Positions 36,101-43,942 of a DNA stretch of 64,000 nt are shown in pieces (position 1 is the stretch's first letter; each line of letters starts with the position of its first letter). The DNA is from a bacterium (GTDB taxonomy: Bacteria > Spirochaetota > Leptospiria > Leptospirales > Leptonemataceae). Below the pieces are notes generated by a model. That model saw only the letters and a list, made by a program, of their open reading frames with translations, searched no databases and was not told where the DNA came from. The stretch covers positions 1 to 64,000 of the forward strand of contig JANSYA010000014.1 of the NCBI GenBank assembly GCA_024742665.1, in the 5' to 3' direction. Made by a program: the position numbers and the translations under genes.

Positions 36101-37818
36101 TCTTCGCGGATCGGATCGATGGCCGGGTTCGTAACCTGGGCGAACTGCTGCTTGAAATAACGGAAGAGCGGCTGCGGCTTTTCGGACAGCACGGCCAGAG
36201 ACGAATCGACGCCCATCGATCCCACGGCTTCCTGGCCGTGAACCGCCATGGGGCGAATCAGGGACTGGATATCTTCGGTCGTATAGCCGAAGGTCCGCTG
36301 GCGTTCGATAATCGTCTCGTGATCGGGCTGATGCACGAAAGCGGGATCCGGCAGCGTGCCAAGACGCAGCACGTGTTCCTGAACCCACTCGGCGTAAGGC
36401 TGGCGACTATAAAGCGTCTTCTTGATTTCGTCGTCGGAGATAATGCGCTTCTCGTTCAAATCGATCAGCAGCATCTTGCCCGGCTGCAGGCGGCCATTAT
36501 GAGCGATATTCGAAGTCTCGACCGGAATCGGGCCGGCTTCGGAGGCCATAATCACCAGGTTGTCTTTCGTGACGATATAGCGCGCGGGGCGCAGACCGTT
36601 GCGATCTAAAGTGGCGCCGATGCGATCGCCGTCGGTAAAAGCGACCGCGGCCGGACCGTCCCAGGGCTCCATCATCGTTGCGTGGTATTCATAAAACGCG
36701 CGACGAGCGGGATCCATCGCTTCGTTCTTGGACCACGCCTCGGGGATCATCATCATCACCGCGTGATAGAGATCCCGGCCGCCGAAGTACAACAGCTCCA
36801 GCACCGAATCGAAGGTCGCGGAATCGCTCTGACCTTCCATGATGATCGGTAGCATGCGCTTCAGGTCTTTGCCGTAGTGGGGCGACTCCATCACCATCTG
36901 ACGCGCGGCCATCCAGTTCTTGTTACCGCGCACGGTATTGATCTCGCCGTTGTGGGCGATCATGCGAAAGGGCTGCGCGAGATCCCAGGTCGGAAAGGTA
37001 TTCGTCGAATAGCGCTGGTGAATCAAAGCGAGCGCGGACTTCATGTCTTCCGCCTGCAAGTCGCTGTAAAAGTCGATCAGCTGCTGCGCCGTGAGCATGC
37101 CTTTATAGATGATCGTCTTACATGAAAACGAAGCCACGTAGTAGTGGCTGCGATCGAGCTGATACTCGGCGCGCACGCGCCGGTCGATGATGCGGCGAAT
37201 TAAGTACAGCTTGCGTTCGAAGTCTTCGGTGCTTTCGATATCGCCGCTTGCGCCGACGAAGCACTGGCGAAAGAAGGGCATCGTCTTGCGCGCGCCGTCG
37301 CCAGGCACATTGGCCACGACCGGCACGTCGCGCCAGCCCAGGAATTCCTGGTTTTCGTCGACGACGACTTTTTCGATCAGGGTTTCGAGACCCTTGCGAT
37401 GGTTCGGGTTCTGCGGCAGATAAAAGAAGCCGACGCCGTAGCGCCCCGCTTCCGGCAGCGTGAAATTGTTTTCGCCCGCCACACGCTGAAAGAATTCGTG
37501 CGGGATTTGAATCAAAGCGCCCGAGCCGTCGCCGGTTTCCGGATCGGCGCCCACGGCGCCGCGGTGCTCCAGCTTCAGAACGGTTTCCAGGCCCAGGTCG
37601 ATGATGCGTCGGGATTTCTGGCCCGTGATGTCGGCGACAAAGCCGACTCCGCAGGAACCGTGATCCAGCTCCGGATCGTACAGGCCCTGCGCGAAGGGGC
37701 CGACCTGTTCCAGGGGAATTCGCTGCGGGGGAATCCGATCGTCGGCGGAGCGGCCGGTCTGCCCTGCGGCGTCGCCGGAAAATTCGGAAAATAGTGGAGA
37801 TCGATCGGAGCGGTTCAT
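33172..37818 (-). CDS. gltB: Glutamate synthase large subunit
   Basis: 1548 residues, the normal size. It makes two glutamates from glutamine and 2-oxoglutarate. Order of domains: a 55-residue propeptide, the class II amidotransferase beginning at nucleophile Cys56 (HGSCGVGF), the central domain, the FMN synthase domain (GAKPGEGGQLPG, HDIYSIEDI, GHEGGTGASPL), the 3Fe-4S ligands in CIMMRKCHLNTCPVG (about 1161-1173), and the C-terminal beta-helix (IGNTCLYGATSGEAYFHG). GGAAG lies eight bases before ATG 37818. There is no gltD beside it, so the electron donor is either encoded elsewhere or is ferredoxin. Confidence 0.96.
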   Translation of the reverse strand: MNRSDRSPLFSEFSGDAAGQTGRSADDRIPPQRIPLEQVGPFAQGLYDPELDHGSCGVGFVADITGQKSRRIIDLGLETVLKLEHRGAVGADPETGDGSGALIQIPHEFFQRVAGENNFTLPEAGRYGVGFFYLPQNPNHRKGLETLIEKVVVDENQEFLGWRDVPVVANVPGDGARKTMPFFRQCFVGASGDIESTEDFERKLYLIRRIIDRRVRAEYQLDRSHYYVASFSCKTIIYKGMLTAQQLIDFYSDLQAEDMKSALALIHQRYSTNTFPTWDLAQPFRMIAHNGEINTVRGNKNWMAARQMVMESPHYGKDLKRMLPIIMEGQSDSATFDSVLELLYFGGRDLYHAVMMMIPEAWSKNEAMDPARRAFYEYHATMMEPWDGPAAVAFTDGDRIGATLDRNGLRPARYIVTKDNLVIMASEAGPIPVETSNIAHNGRLQPGKMLLIDLNEKRIISDDEIKKTLYSRQPYAEWVQEHVLRLGTLPDPAFVHQPDHETIIERQRTFGYTTEDIQSLIRPMAVHGQEAVGSMGVDSSLAVLSEKPQPLFRYFKQQFAQVTNPAIDPIREELVMELTTYIGPEKNLLAETPEHCHRLELEHPVLTNKDLEKVRAISKGHFNSSTINILFDPDVKHGMRNRLDQVCDEAANAVRNGTNLIILSDRGVAHNMAPIPSLLAVSAVHNFLVKAGLRTRTGLIIESGEPREVSHFALLLGYGANAVNPYLAFETLADLKKEGFLEEVEDVRAARKNYIKAVGKGLLKIFSKMGISTLQSYCGGQLFEAVGLDSELVNNYFTGTATRIEGMSLEMLEEEALRRHRDSYNPTFFPGRLDPGGVHYFRKGGEEHLINPMTVHKLQQATQKNDYGIYKEFAGLIDEQQKKRVTLRSLFEFEKSGEPVPLEEVEPIEEILKRFQTGAMSFGSISWEAHTDLAIAMNRIGGKSNTGEGGEDPIRFKTMENGDSMRSSIKQIASGRFGVTANYLVNADDLQIKISQGAKPGEGGQLPGHKVNKVIAKTRFSTPGVTLISPPPHHDIYSIEDIKQLIFDLKNINPKSRVSVKLVSEVGVGTVAAGVAKAHSDHILIAGHEGGTGASPLSSIHNAGTPWELGLSETHQTLVVNGLRDRVWLGVDGKLMTGRDVVVGALMGADEFGLATMPLVALGCIMMRKCHLNTCPVGIATQDEILRKKYQGKPEYAVNYMRFIATEVRELMAELGFRKFEDMIGRVDKIKVDRPRDHWKARGLDFTRVLSTPEPAYDTKMHRARDQEHGLEKQIDNQLIAKSSPALDKREIVVIDMPVTNENRTVGTMLAGEVTRRYGEEGLPEGTIRINMQGMAGQSFGTFLTRGIDLRLVGQANDYVGKGLSGGRIVIQVPEDSDFNPSENNIIGNTCLYGATSGEAYFHGLAGERFAVRNSGAYTVIEGVGDHGCEYMTGGRVVVLGKTGRNFAAGMSGGIAYIWDDDGSFRSNVNAEMVDLEALTDPSDIDEVLHLVTRHSEYTGSARARMILDTWNEQLSKFIKVIPGDYKIALQKLEEEKSMAVQEAQAGR

Positions 37819-37928
37819 GCATTACTTCCAGAGTAGGTAGAAGGTAGGTCCGGCCCCGTCTTTTTTCTGTTCGGGCGCCAGCCGTTCGGCCAAATTATTT
37901 TTAGGGCCCTTTTACGTAAATAGATAAG

Positions 37929-37941
37929 GCGCACAGTGCGC
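37929..37941. promoter_or_regulatory. 13-bp palindrome in the gltB / TPR divergent region
   Basis: GCGCACAGTGCGC is a perfect dyad around a central A, in an AT-rich stretch about 110 bases upstream of both divergent genes. It may be an operator, for example for nitrogen control of gltB; no regulator can be named. Confidence 0.35.
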
Positions 37942-38041
37942 TTTAATTAAGAAGATAAAGGCCTCGAATTTCGTCCAATCATAGCGGGATTTGCTTGCCA
38001 GGTGTGGATAACCTGCTGGGCTGAGAGTTAGAGCGCAGTTT

Positions 38042-39340
38042 ATGGAATCATCAGGATCAGACGAAGCCCGCATACGACAGCTGGAAGAGTGGATTACCGC
38101 CGCCATCGCCGATGGGAATCCTGATTCCGCCCTGCCCGCCGCCCGGGCTCTGCTCGAAATTCACTCCGGTTCGGCCCGGGCCTGGTTCCTGCTGGGCATC
38201 TCCGACGAGGACCGCGAGGCCATTCCGGAAGATCCGACCACCTGCCTGCTCCGGGCGACCGAACTCGATCCGGACTATGCCGACGCCTGGGTCGAGCTCG
38301 GCTACGCGTACTTTCAGCATCAGGACTACCGGGGCGCTGCTCGCGCCTGCGAAACCGCCTCCCGGATCGAACCCGAAAATATCCGCGCCATGCTGGGACG
38401 CGCGCTGTCGTACCAGCGAATGGGAGACCGGCGCAAAGCCATCGGGATTTTACGCCGGGTCAAAGCCCGGGCCGGCGATCCCGGCCTGCCGGCCCTGCGG
38501 CTGGGTCGGCTGTACTATGACTGCGGCCACGAAGCGGCGGCGCTGGCGGAGTGCAAAAGCGTGCTCGACGCCCGGCCGGATTCGATCGAAGCTCTGGCCC
38601 TGGCCGGCATCATCGAACAGTTCGATTTCAACGGCGACTGCGGCCTGAGCCGCTTCGAACGCCTGGCGATATTAGAACCGGAAAACCCCCTCCACTGGCA
38701 GGGACTGGGCCTGGCTCAGGCCCTCCAGGGCAAATTCGAAAATTCTCGCACCTCGCTCTTTATGGCCCACCGCCTGGATCCGGACGACGTGCAAATCCGC
38801 CTGCGGCTGGGACTGACCCTGTTCTTTCTGGAAGACGATCGCGAGGAAGCCGAAGAGTGGATCGACGGCGCCCTGGCCGACTGCCGCTGGCGCAACGACG
38901 TGGATCTGGGCGCGCTGTTTCTCGTGCCCCTATTCGTATTGCGCGACATCAACGCCCCCGGACTGCTGGAGATTACCCGCAAACTGCGCATGGCTTCGCA
39001 CCATCTGCCGGAACGCTATCAGAGCAGCGGCGATATCGCCGACGCCTATTCCCGGGAAGAACGCCTGCGGGACAGCGGACGCGAGAACGCGACGGGATCG
39101 CGCCCGGCGGACGACGGCCCGATTCCGGAAGCCATTCCCGATACGGCCGACTACTGGTACGACGCGGCCAACGACAGCCTCCTATTCGAACGCCGGGAAG
39201 AAGCGATCCTGCAGCTGGTCCGGGCGCTTGAGATCCATCCGGACCACCCCGGCGCGGCTGCGAAGCTGCGCGAAATCGATCGCAACAGCGCGAGCACCGC
39301 GCGCGATCGCCTGGATCGAGCGACGAACGCCGATTCTTAA
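38042..39340 (+). CDS. TPR-repeat protein
   Basis: 432 residues, no signal peptide. Several tetratricopeptide repeats are visible between about 45 and 270 (ARAWFLLGISD, ADAWVELGYAYFQHQDYRGA, IRAMLGRALSYQRMGDRRKA, PLHWQGLGLAQALQGKFENS), and one more near the end (ESFERREEAILQLVRALEIHP-like). Such proteins are scaffolds for protein complexes. A Ser/Asp/Pro-rich insert lies near 345-370. It is divergent from gltB and followed after 24 bases by a small exported protein. Confidence 0.85.
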   Translation: MESSGSDEARIRQLEEWITAAIADGNPDSALPAARALLEIHSGSARAWFLLGISDEDREAIPEDPTTCLLRATELDPDYADAWVELGYAYFQHQDYRGAARACETASRIEPENIRAMLGRALSYQRMGDRRKAIGILRRVKARAGDPGLPALRLGRLYYDCGHEAAALAECKSVLDARPDSIEALALAGIIEQFDFNGDCGLSRFERLAILEPENPLHWQGLGLAQALQGKFENSRTSLFMAHRLDPDDVQIRLRLGLTLFFLEDDREEAEEWIDGALADCRWRNDVDLGALFLVPLFVLRDINAPGLLEITRKLRMASHHLPERYQSSGDIADAYSREERLRDSGRENATGSRPADDGPIPEAIPDTADYWYDAANDSLLFERREEAILQLVRALEIHPDHPGAAAKLREIDRNSASTARDRLDRATNADS

Positions 39341-39364
39341 AATATTTGCTGGAGACCTGAGCAC

Positions 39365-39847
39365 ATGTTTTCTAATTCCAATCGACTGCTTCAATATTTT
39401 CGCCCGGGGGGCGCCGGGCGCGCTCCCATGCGCACCGCGACGATCGCCGTATGTTTCCTTACGCTGCTCGCCGGTCTGTCGCTGCTCGGCGCCGAAGAGC
39501 TGACCCGGGACGGACTGAAGATCAAAGTCGTTCGCGCCCCGGAAGCGGCCGGCGTCCCCGGCTATACTCTCTTTCAAGTCGTGGCCGAGAATCCGACGAA
39601 AACCGATCGCACGCTGCACGGCGTAATCCGACTCACCTGGAAAGATACGAAGCAGCCCGACGCTCCCGCGAAAGCCGAAGCGAACTGCGTGGCCTATTTA
39701 GAAATTCCCGCGGGCCATCGCCTGAGCGAGGCGGTGCCGTGCAAGGGCACGGAATTCGCCAGCTTCGCCTTCGAAGTCAAAAGCGTGCTCCCCTTCGTCC
39801 TGGATCGCAGCCCCCTGAAGTGGCAGAAGTCCGAAGCTCTAAAATAA
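39365..39847 (+). CDS. Small exported protein, unknown
   Basis: 160 residues. The start is either ATG 39365 or the inner ATG 39428 (MRTATIAVCFLTLLAG), which gives a cleaner signal peptide ending LLGA. The mature part is about 115 residues and beta-rich (YTLFQVVAENPTKTDRTLHGVIRLTWKD), resembling an immunoglobulin-like fold. It has two Cys (NCVAYLE, VPCKGTE) that could form a disulfide in the periplasm. Family not recognised. It follows the TPR gene closely and is probably co-transcribed. Confidence 0.7.
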   Translation: MFSNSNRLLQYFRPGGAGRAPMRTATIAVCFLTLLAGLSLLGAEELTRDGLKIKVVRAPEAAGVPGYTLFQVVAENPTKTDRTLHGVIRLTWKDTKQPDAPAKAEANCVAYLEIPAGHRLSEAVPCKGTEFASFAFEVKSVLPFVLDRSPLKWQKSEALK

Positions 39848-39929
39848 TCTCGGCCGGTCGGAGGATCCCGTCCGCCGCGACGAAAACTGGTTGAACAATG
39901 CGCGGCGCTAAGATCTGATTGGCGGCATC

Positions 39930-41177
39930 TTGCAAGCGAATACCAAACCCAACCTGCTCAACTTCTGGAAATCGAAAACGATTCCCGTCACCCCCGAAGC
40001 CGAACGCTCCATCTTGATCGGCTGGCGACTGCTCTTCGGCTGGGCCACTTTGATCACGCCCTTCGCGTATTTCTCGGTGGACCTGGTCCACATTCCCGAA
40101 AGCTATCATTTCATCACTGGGGTCATTCGCACGATTCTGACGGTGATCTGCGCCGTGTATTTGCTGATCGGCTATATTCGCCCGACCCTGGTCGCCCGCC
40201 TGTGGCGCTGGGGGATTCGTTTTATCTGCACGACCTACTGCCTGTTCATGATCTGGCTGGAGTCGATCGCCATGGACCCGACCCTGGCCCGCTACTATAT
40301 CGGCATGCTCCAGATCGCCGGGGCCTTCATGGTCATGCGCATCACCATCGAGCACTCGATCATTCTAACGGCCATGACCGTTCTGTACGTCGTCGTAAAC
40401 TACGACTCGCCGATTATCGCCGACGCGGTCTTCGACCTGATCACTTTCGGCTCGATCTTTTATTTGATTATTCGCAACTATAAGCGAATCGCAAATTCAC
40501 TCGAACAATCCCTGAATATTCAAAGCGATATCATCGCCACGATCAATCACGGCTGGGTCGTGCCCTTTCGCGCCATCGCACGGCTGGCCGGCATTCTCAA
40601 GAAAAAGCTGAGCGAGAGCCACCGCGAAATGGCCGAGACGATCGAGTACCAGGCGCGCTTCATGCATACCGAAGCCAAAGAGCTGATCGACACATCGCGG
40701 GACCATACTCCCACCGCGCGTCCCGGGCGGACACAGGTTCACAACGCTTTCGATCAGGCTCGCAAGACCATCGAATTCATCAAGCAGGACGCGCGCATTG
40801 AACTCGACCACGACCTTGAAAGTCGAGGCATACAGGTTCAGGTATCCGAAGAAGACCTCTTTCGTATTTTTACGACGCTGCTTTCGAATAGCACCAACTA
40901 CAGCCCCGACAAACGTACGGAAGTGCAATTCGAAGCGGACGAAGGCTTCATGACCATGAGCTTCACCAACAAGACCCGCCGGACCCTGGATTCGGACACG
41001 CTCTTTCGTCGTTACAAATCCCTGGAGCCCGGCGGAACCGGCATCGGTCTCTATAATATTCGCACGCTGACGGAGCTGCTCGGCGGAGAAATCCAGGCCG
41101 ATATCGCCCCGGACAGCGTAACGTTTATACTCAAGCTACCAGTGTACGTCGAGCGGCAACCCGCGGGAATCGAGTAG
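39930..41177 (+). CDS. Multi-pass membrane histidine kinase-like sensor
   Basis: 415 residues. Five or six membrane helices fill residues about 27-190. The cytoplasmic part has a phospho-acceptor-like helix ATINHGWVVPFRAIARLAG, where the usual His-Glu/Asp-Leu-Arg-Thr-Pro is changed to HGWVVP. It also has an ATPase domain with N box FRIFTTLLSNSTNY and GGTGIGLYNIRTL. The middle DxGxG box is replaced by TNKTRR. A small hydrophobic ligand sensed in the membrane is plausible. No ATG is available; TTG 39930 is the best start. Its end overlaps the convergent acyltransferase gene by 47 bases. Confidence 0.8.
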   Translation: MQANTKPNLLNFWKSKTIPVTPEAERSILIGWRLLFGWATLITPFAYFSVDLVHIPESYHFITGVIRTILTVICAVYLLIGYIRPTLVARLWRWGIRFICTTYCLFMIWLESIAMDPTLARYYIGMLQIAGAFMVMRITIEHSIILTAMTVLYVVVNYDSPIIADAVFDLITFGSIFYLIIRNYKRIANSLEQSLNIQSDIIATINHGWVVPFRAIARLAGILKKKLSESHREMAETIEYQARFMHTEAKELIDTSRDHTPTARPGRTQVHNAFDQARKTIEFIKQDARIELDHDLESRGIQVQVSEEDLFRIFTTLLSNSTNYSPDKRTEVQFEADEGFMTMSFTNKTRRTLDSDTLFRRYKSLEPGGTGIGLYNIRTLTELLGGEIQADIAPDSVTFILKLPVYVERQPAGIE

Positions 41178-41841
41178 AAGCCGTAATCGCTTCGACCCGC
41201 GCCGACGAAACACGCGCCCCGATTAAGAAAGGCGGCGGATCCGCGAAGATTTCGGAGCGCGGAGTCATACGCGCGCCGATCTGCGAATAGCGCCGTTCGA
41301 CCAGGGGATCCGTTTCCGCGACAATCATCTGAATGTCGTTTTCAATAAAGGCTTCGTACATATGCGCGAAGAGCCCTTCCAGCAGTGTCCGCGAACGGCC
41401 GCGCGGATAGCCCAGGGACATGAGCAGCGTTTCAGCGATGGCGACCTGGCTGACGTGCATAACCTGCGTCGGCTGAATCTCTTCGGGGTCCGCAAGCTCC
41501 GGCACGCGCAGACCTGTAATCTCTTCAAAACAGAAATGCACTCCCGCGTCCCACGCGATGCCGCGAATGCTTCCCATCAATTGACCGGTCGGCGTGTGCT
41601 CGACCGCGAAATAAGCGCCGCGCCGACAATACGACAGCTCCTCTTCCAGCATATCCTGGAAGTCCTCTTCCGTGGCGCGCCACTTGAATCGGCGAAAGAA
41701 CTCTTCGCGATATATGTCGAAGACGAAGCGAGAGAATTCTTCAATTCGATCGCGATCGTCCACGCACAGTTGCTTTAATACCAGGTCGTCTCCGAAATCT
41801 TCGAGTACTACCTCTTTTTCCGCTCGGGATATCTCGTACAT
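41131..41841 (-). CDS. GNAT-like acyltransferase of the acyl-homoserine-lactone synthase / FeeM type
   Basis: 236 residues, soluble. The pattern fits LuxI/FeeM-type N-acyltransferases: RFVFDIYREEFFRR, AVEHTPTGQLMGSIRG, then VMHVSQVAIAE in place of the family's arginine/serine strand, RGRSRTLLEGLFAHMYEAF and VERRYSQIGARM. These enzymes join an acyl chain to an amino acid or S-adenosylmethionine. An ordinary GNAT acetyltransferase is the alternative. ATG 41841 is preceded by GTGGAGAT, a fair ribosome-binding site. The convergent membrane kinase suggests a signal-producer/sensor pair, as inference. Confidence 0.65.
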   Translation of the reverse strand: MYEISRAEKEVVLEDFGDDLVLKQLCVDDRDRIEEFSRFVFDIYREEFFRRFKWRATEEDFQDMLEEELSYCRRGAYFAVEHTPTGQLMGSIRGIAWDAGVHFCFEEITGLRVPELADPEEIQPTQVMHVSQVAIAETLLMSLGYPRGRSRTLLEGLFAHMYEAFIENDIQMIVAETDPLVERRYSQIGARMTPRSEIFADPPPFLIGARVSSARVEAITASTRFPRVAARRTLVA

Positions 41842-42292
41842 GTTACTATCTCCACTTTTTATTAACTACTTTGTTTATATTATGTTTTTACGTGTTCGCG
41901 GGACGCAGGCGCGACCCGCACGACTGATATGCCACAGATTCGCGGAGAAAGCCATTGGATTTTTAAATAAACATGTAAATACTGAAAATCGTTATTATTG
42001 CCGGGACAACAGTTCTGCGAAGCGCTTCGGCCAATAACATGTTAAACTATTTAGTAATAGAAAACCCATTCAAAGACTTCAGGTGATTCAATTAGTTAGA
42101 GCTCGCCCCTTAAAAAAAAGAAACGAATGTCCGAATTGGAAAGATCGCGGAGTATTTCGCGCGCCTGGCTAATCCTAAACTCGTGAGATTACTATGTACG
42201 AGGAGCCGCAGCTCGCGCGAAGTCGCGGAACAAATCGCGGCTATCGCGCTATTGCATTATCGCCAGAGTGAAACAAAAATTGATAGGTAAGA
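41842..42292. other. 451-bp AT-rich intergenic region
   Basis: This is the most AT-rich stretch of the window. It holds two ACATGT palindromes in similar settings (TAAACATGTAAAT at 41968-41980 and AATAACATGTTAAA near 42034-42047) and a perfect 12-base dyad CGAAGCGCTTCG at 42018-42029; all could control the acyltransferase on the minus strand. From about 42125 to 42290 on the plus strand one frame reads like the middle of a small helix-turn-helix protein (ARLANPKLVRLLC, SSREVAEQIAA) but has no usual start, so it may be a gene remnant. Confidence 0.5.
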
Positions 42293-43363
42293 CTACAGTC
42301 CCGCGCGAATTAAATCATGCAGGCGCAGCAGGCCGATCGGCTCGTCCGATTCATTCACGACGGGCATTACGCTGATCTGCGAAGGGCGGTCCTGCATGAG
42401 TCGCAGGGCTTCGATCGCGCGACTGCCCTGGACGATGCGCAGGGGGTCGGTGGTCATGATGTCTACGATCTTGCAATCGAGCACGTTCTGATATTTGAGG
42501 ATGGCCCGGCGAATATCGCCGTCGGTGATCAATCCGACGAGTTTGCCCACGTCGTCGAGGATCATAATCCCACCGAGATTCGGTCGGCTCTCCTCTTGAA
42601 GCAGCTCCGTCATGGTCGCGTCTTTATGGATCGTCGGATTGCCCCGCTCTTCGTCCAGCAGATCCTCGACGTTCAAAAGCAGACGGCGGCCGAGCTGGCC
42701 AGCCGGGTGATACATCGCGAAGTTTTCCGGACGAAAGTCGCGAATTTCCGAGAGCGCGGCGGCCAGGGTGTCGCCGACGACCAGCGAAACCGTAGTGGAA
42801 GCGGTCGGCGCGAGATTCAGCGAATCCGCTTCCCGACTGACTGTAGCCCGAATAATGATATCCGACATACGGCCGGCGGTGGAATCGGGATTGCCCAGAA
42901 TCGAAATGATCGGATTGCCCATCTTGCGCACGACCTGCAGCATCGAAATGACTTCATCCGATTCGCCGCTCTTGGCCAGCACCAGCAACACGTCGTTTTC
43001 CTGAAGCACGCCCAGGTCGCCGTGCAAAGACTCGCCGGGATGCAGAAAGAAGGCCGGCGTGCCGGTCGAGGAGAAAGTCGCCGCCAGCTTGTGAGCGATC
43101 AGCCCCGATTTACCGATGCCGGTCAGGACCAGCTTGCCCTTGCAGTCCAGAATCAAGCGAACAGCGGCACGCACATTATCGGCGTCGATATATTCCAGAT
43201 TGCCCTGCAGCTCGCGAATCTGCATTCGATAGCTGTGCAGAAAGAGCTCGAAAGGGTCCTTCTGAGATTCGATTGAGGGATCTTTCTGCGGCTCCGGCGC
43301 GGAGGCGGTGTCGGAGATGCGCGTTTCGTCGGTCGGGTTTGACGGGTCTGTATTTCTGGACAA
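42293..43363 (-). CDS. kdsD: Arabinose-5-phosphate isomerase (KdsD/KpsF family)
   Basis: 356 residues. It converts ribulose-5-phosphate to arabinose-5-phosphate, the first step to Kdo for LPS. An N-terminal low-complexity lead (about 40 residues, Glu/Pro/Asp/Ser-rich, longer than in E. coli) precedes a SIS domain (about 70-210) with KLVLTGIGKSGLIAHKLAATFSSTG-like motif, HPGESLHGDLG and LAPTASTTVSLVVGD. Two CBS domains (about 235-355) follow, with GGIMILDD and IGLLRLHDL. Start ATG or GTG at 43363; a nearby alternative would trim the lead. Confidence 0.93.
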   Translation of the reverse strand: MSRNTDPSNPTDETRISDTASAPEPQKDPSIESQKDPFELFLHSYRMQIRELQGNLEYIDADNVRAAVRLILDCKGKLVLTGIGKSGLIAHKLAATFSSTGTPAFFLHPGESLHGDLGVLQENDVLLVLAKSGESDEVISMLQVVRKMGNPIISILGNPDSTAGRMSDIIIRATVSREADSLNLAPTASTTVSLVVGDTLAAALSEIRDFRPENFAMYHPAGQLGRRLLLNVEDLLDEERGNPTIHKDATMTELLQEESRPNLGGIMILDDVGKLVGLITDGDIRRAILKYQNVLDCKIVDIMTTDPLRIVQGSRAIEALRLMQDRPSQISVMPVVNESDEPIGLLRLHDLIRAGL

Positions 43364-43408
43364 GGGTTCGCCTCGGGCCCGATCAGATTCGGGACCCGAA
43401 GGCGGATG

Positions 43409-43942
43409 TCAACCGCGAAAGCGACCGAGGAAACGGCCCGGAGACTCCAGATAATCATCGAAGGAGCGACCGAGCTGTTCAATATCGTCGCGCCGATTCA
43501 AGAAAATATGAAAGGCGACCGGCACGACCAGCATCACATTCAGCAGACCGAAGCTGATGTACACCCACGGCATCCAGTGCGCTTCGATGGCCAGCGCTCC
43601 GCTGATCTGAGCCTCCTGAAATACGATCGGACTCAGAGCCGCAAGCATTGCTGCGGCGGCGATATGATACCAGCGATAGGCCGGCCGGCCCAGGCGATCC
43701 AGGACCATCGCGCGTAGACGCGCGGGCACCGACAAACGCGGAAGCTCCCCAATGCCGCCGGCGATACTGCTCGCGATCCGCGCTTCGCGACGACCGACCG
43801 GATGCGTCCTGACGAATTCGGCGGCGGCCGGGCTCATGGCCTGCGACCCTTCCGGGCCGGCGGACTCATAGATCTCATGCAGATGCGCCTGCAGCTCCCG
43901 CTGCGAATATTTTTTGTTGTTCTTGTCGAGCTCGTCGTTCAT
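43409..43942 (-). CDS. Probable anti-sigma factor (two-helix membrane protein)
   Basis: 177 residues. The N-terminal 75 residues are soluble and charged (SQRELQAHLHEIYESAG); two membrane helices follow (about 95-112 and 125-147) with a short cytoplasmic tail. It lacks the Cys/His pair of zinc anti-sigma domains. Its start overlaps the stop of the sigma gene by four bases (ATGA), the classic place for a cognate anti-sigma factor; the role is inferred from that. Confidence 0.65.
   Translation of the reverse strand: MNDELDKNNKKYSQRELQAHLHEIYESAGPEGSQAMSPAAAEFVRTHPVGRREARIASSIAGGIGELPRLSVPARLRAMVLDRLGRPAYRWYHIAAAAMLAALSPIVFQEAQISGALAIEAHWMPWVYISFGLLNVMLVVPVAFHIFLNRRDDIEQLGRSFDDYLESPGRFLGRFRG

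Noticed and set aside
42317-43276. Plus-strand frame of 319 codons
   Set aside because: It is antisense to kdsD, whose SIS and CBS domains are clear.
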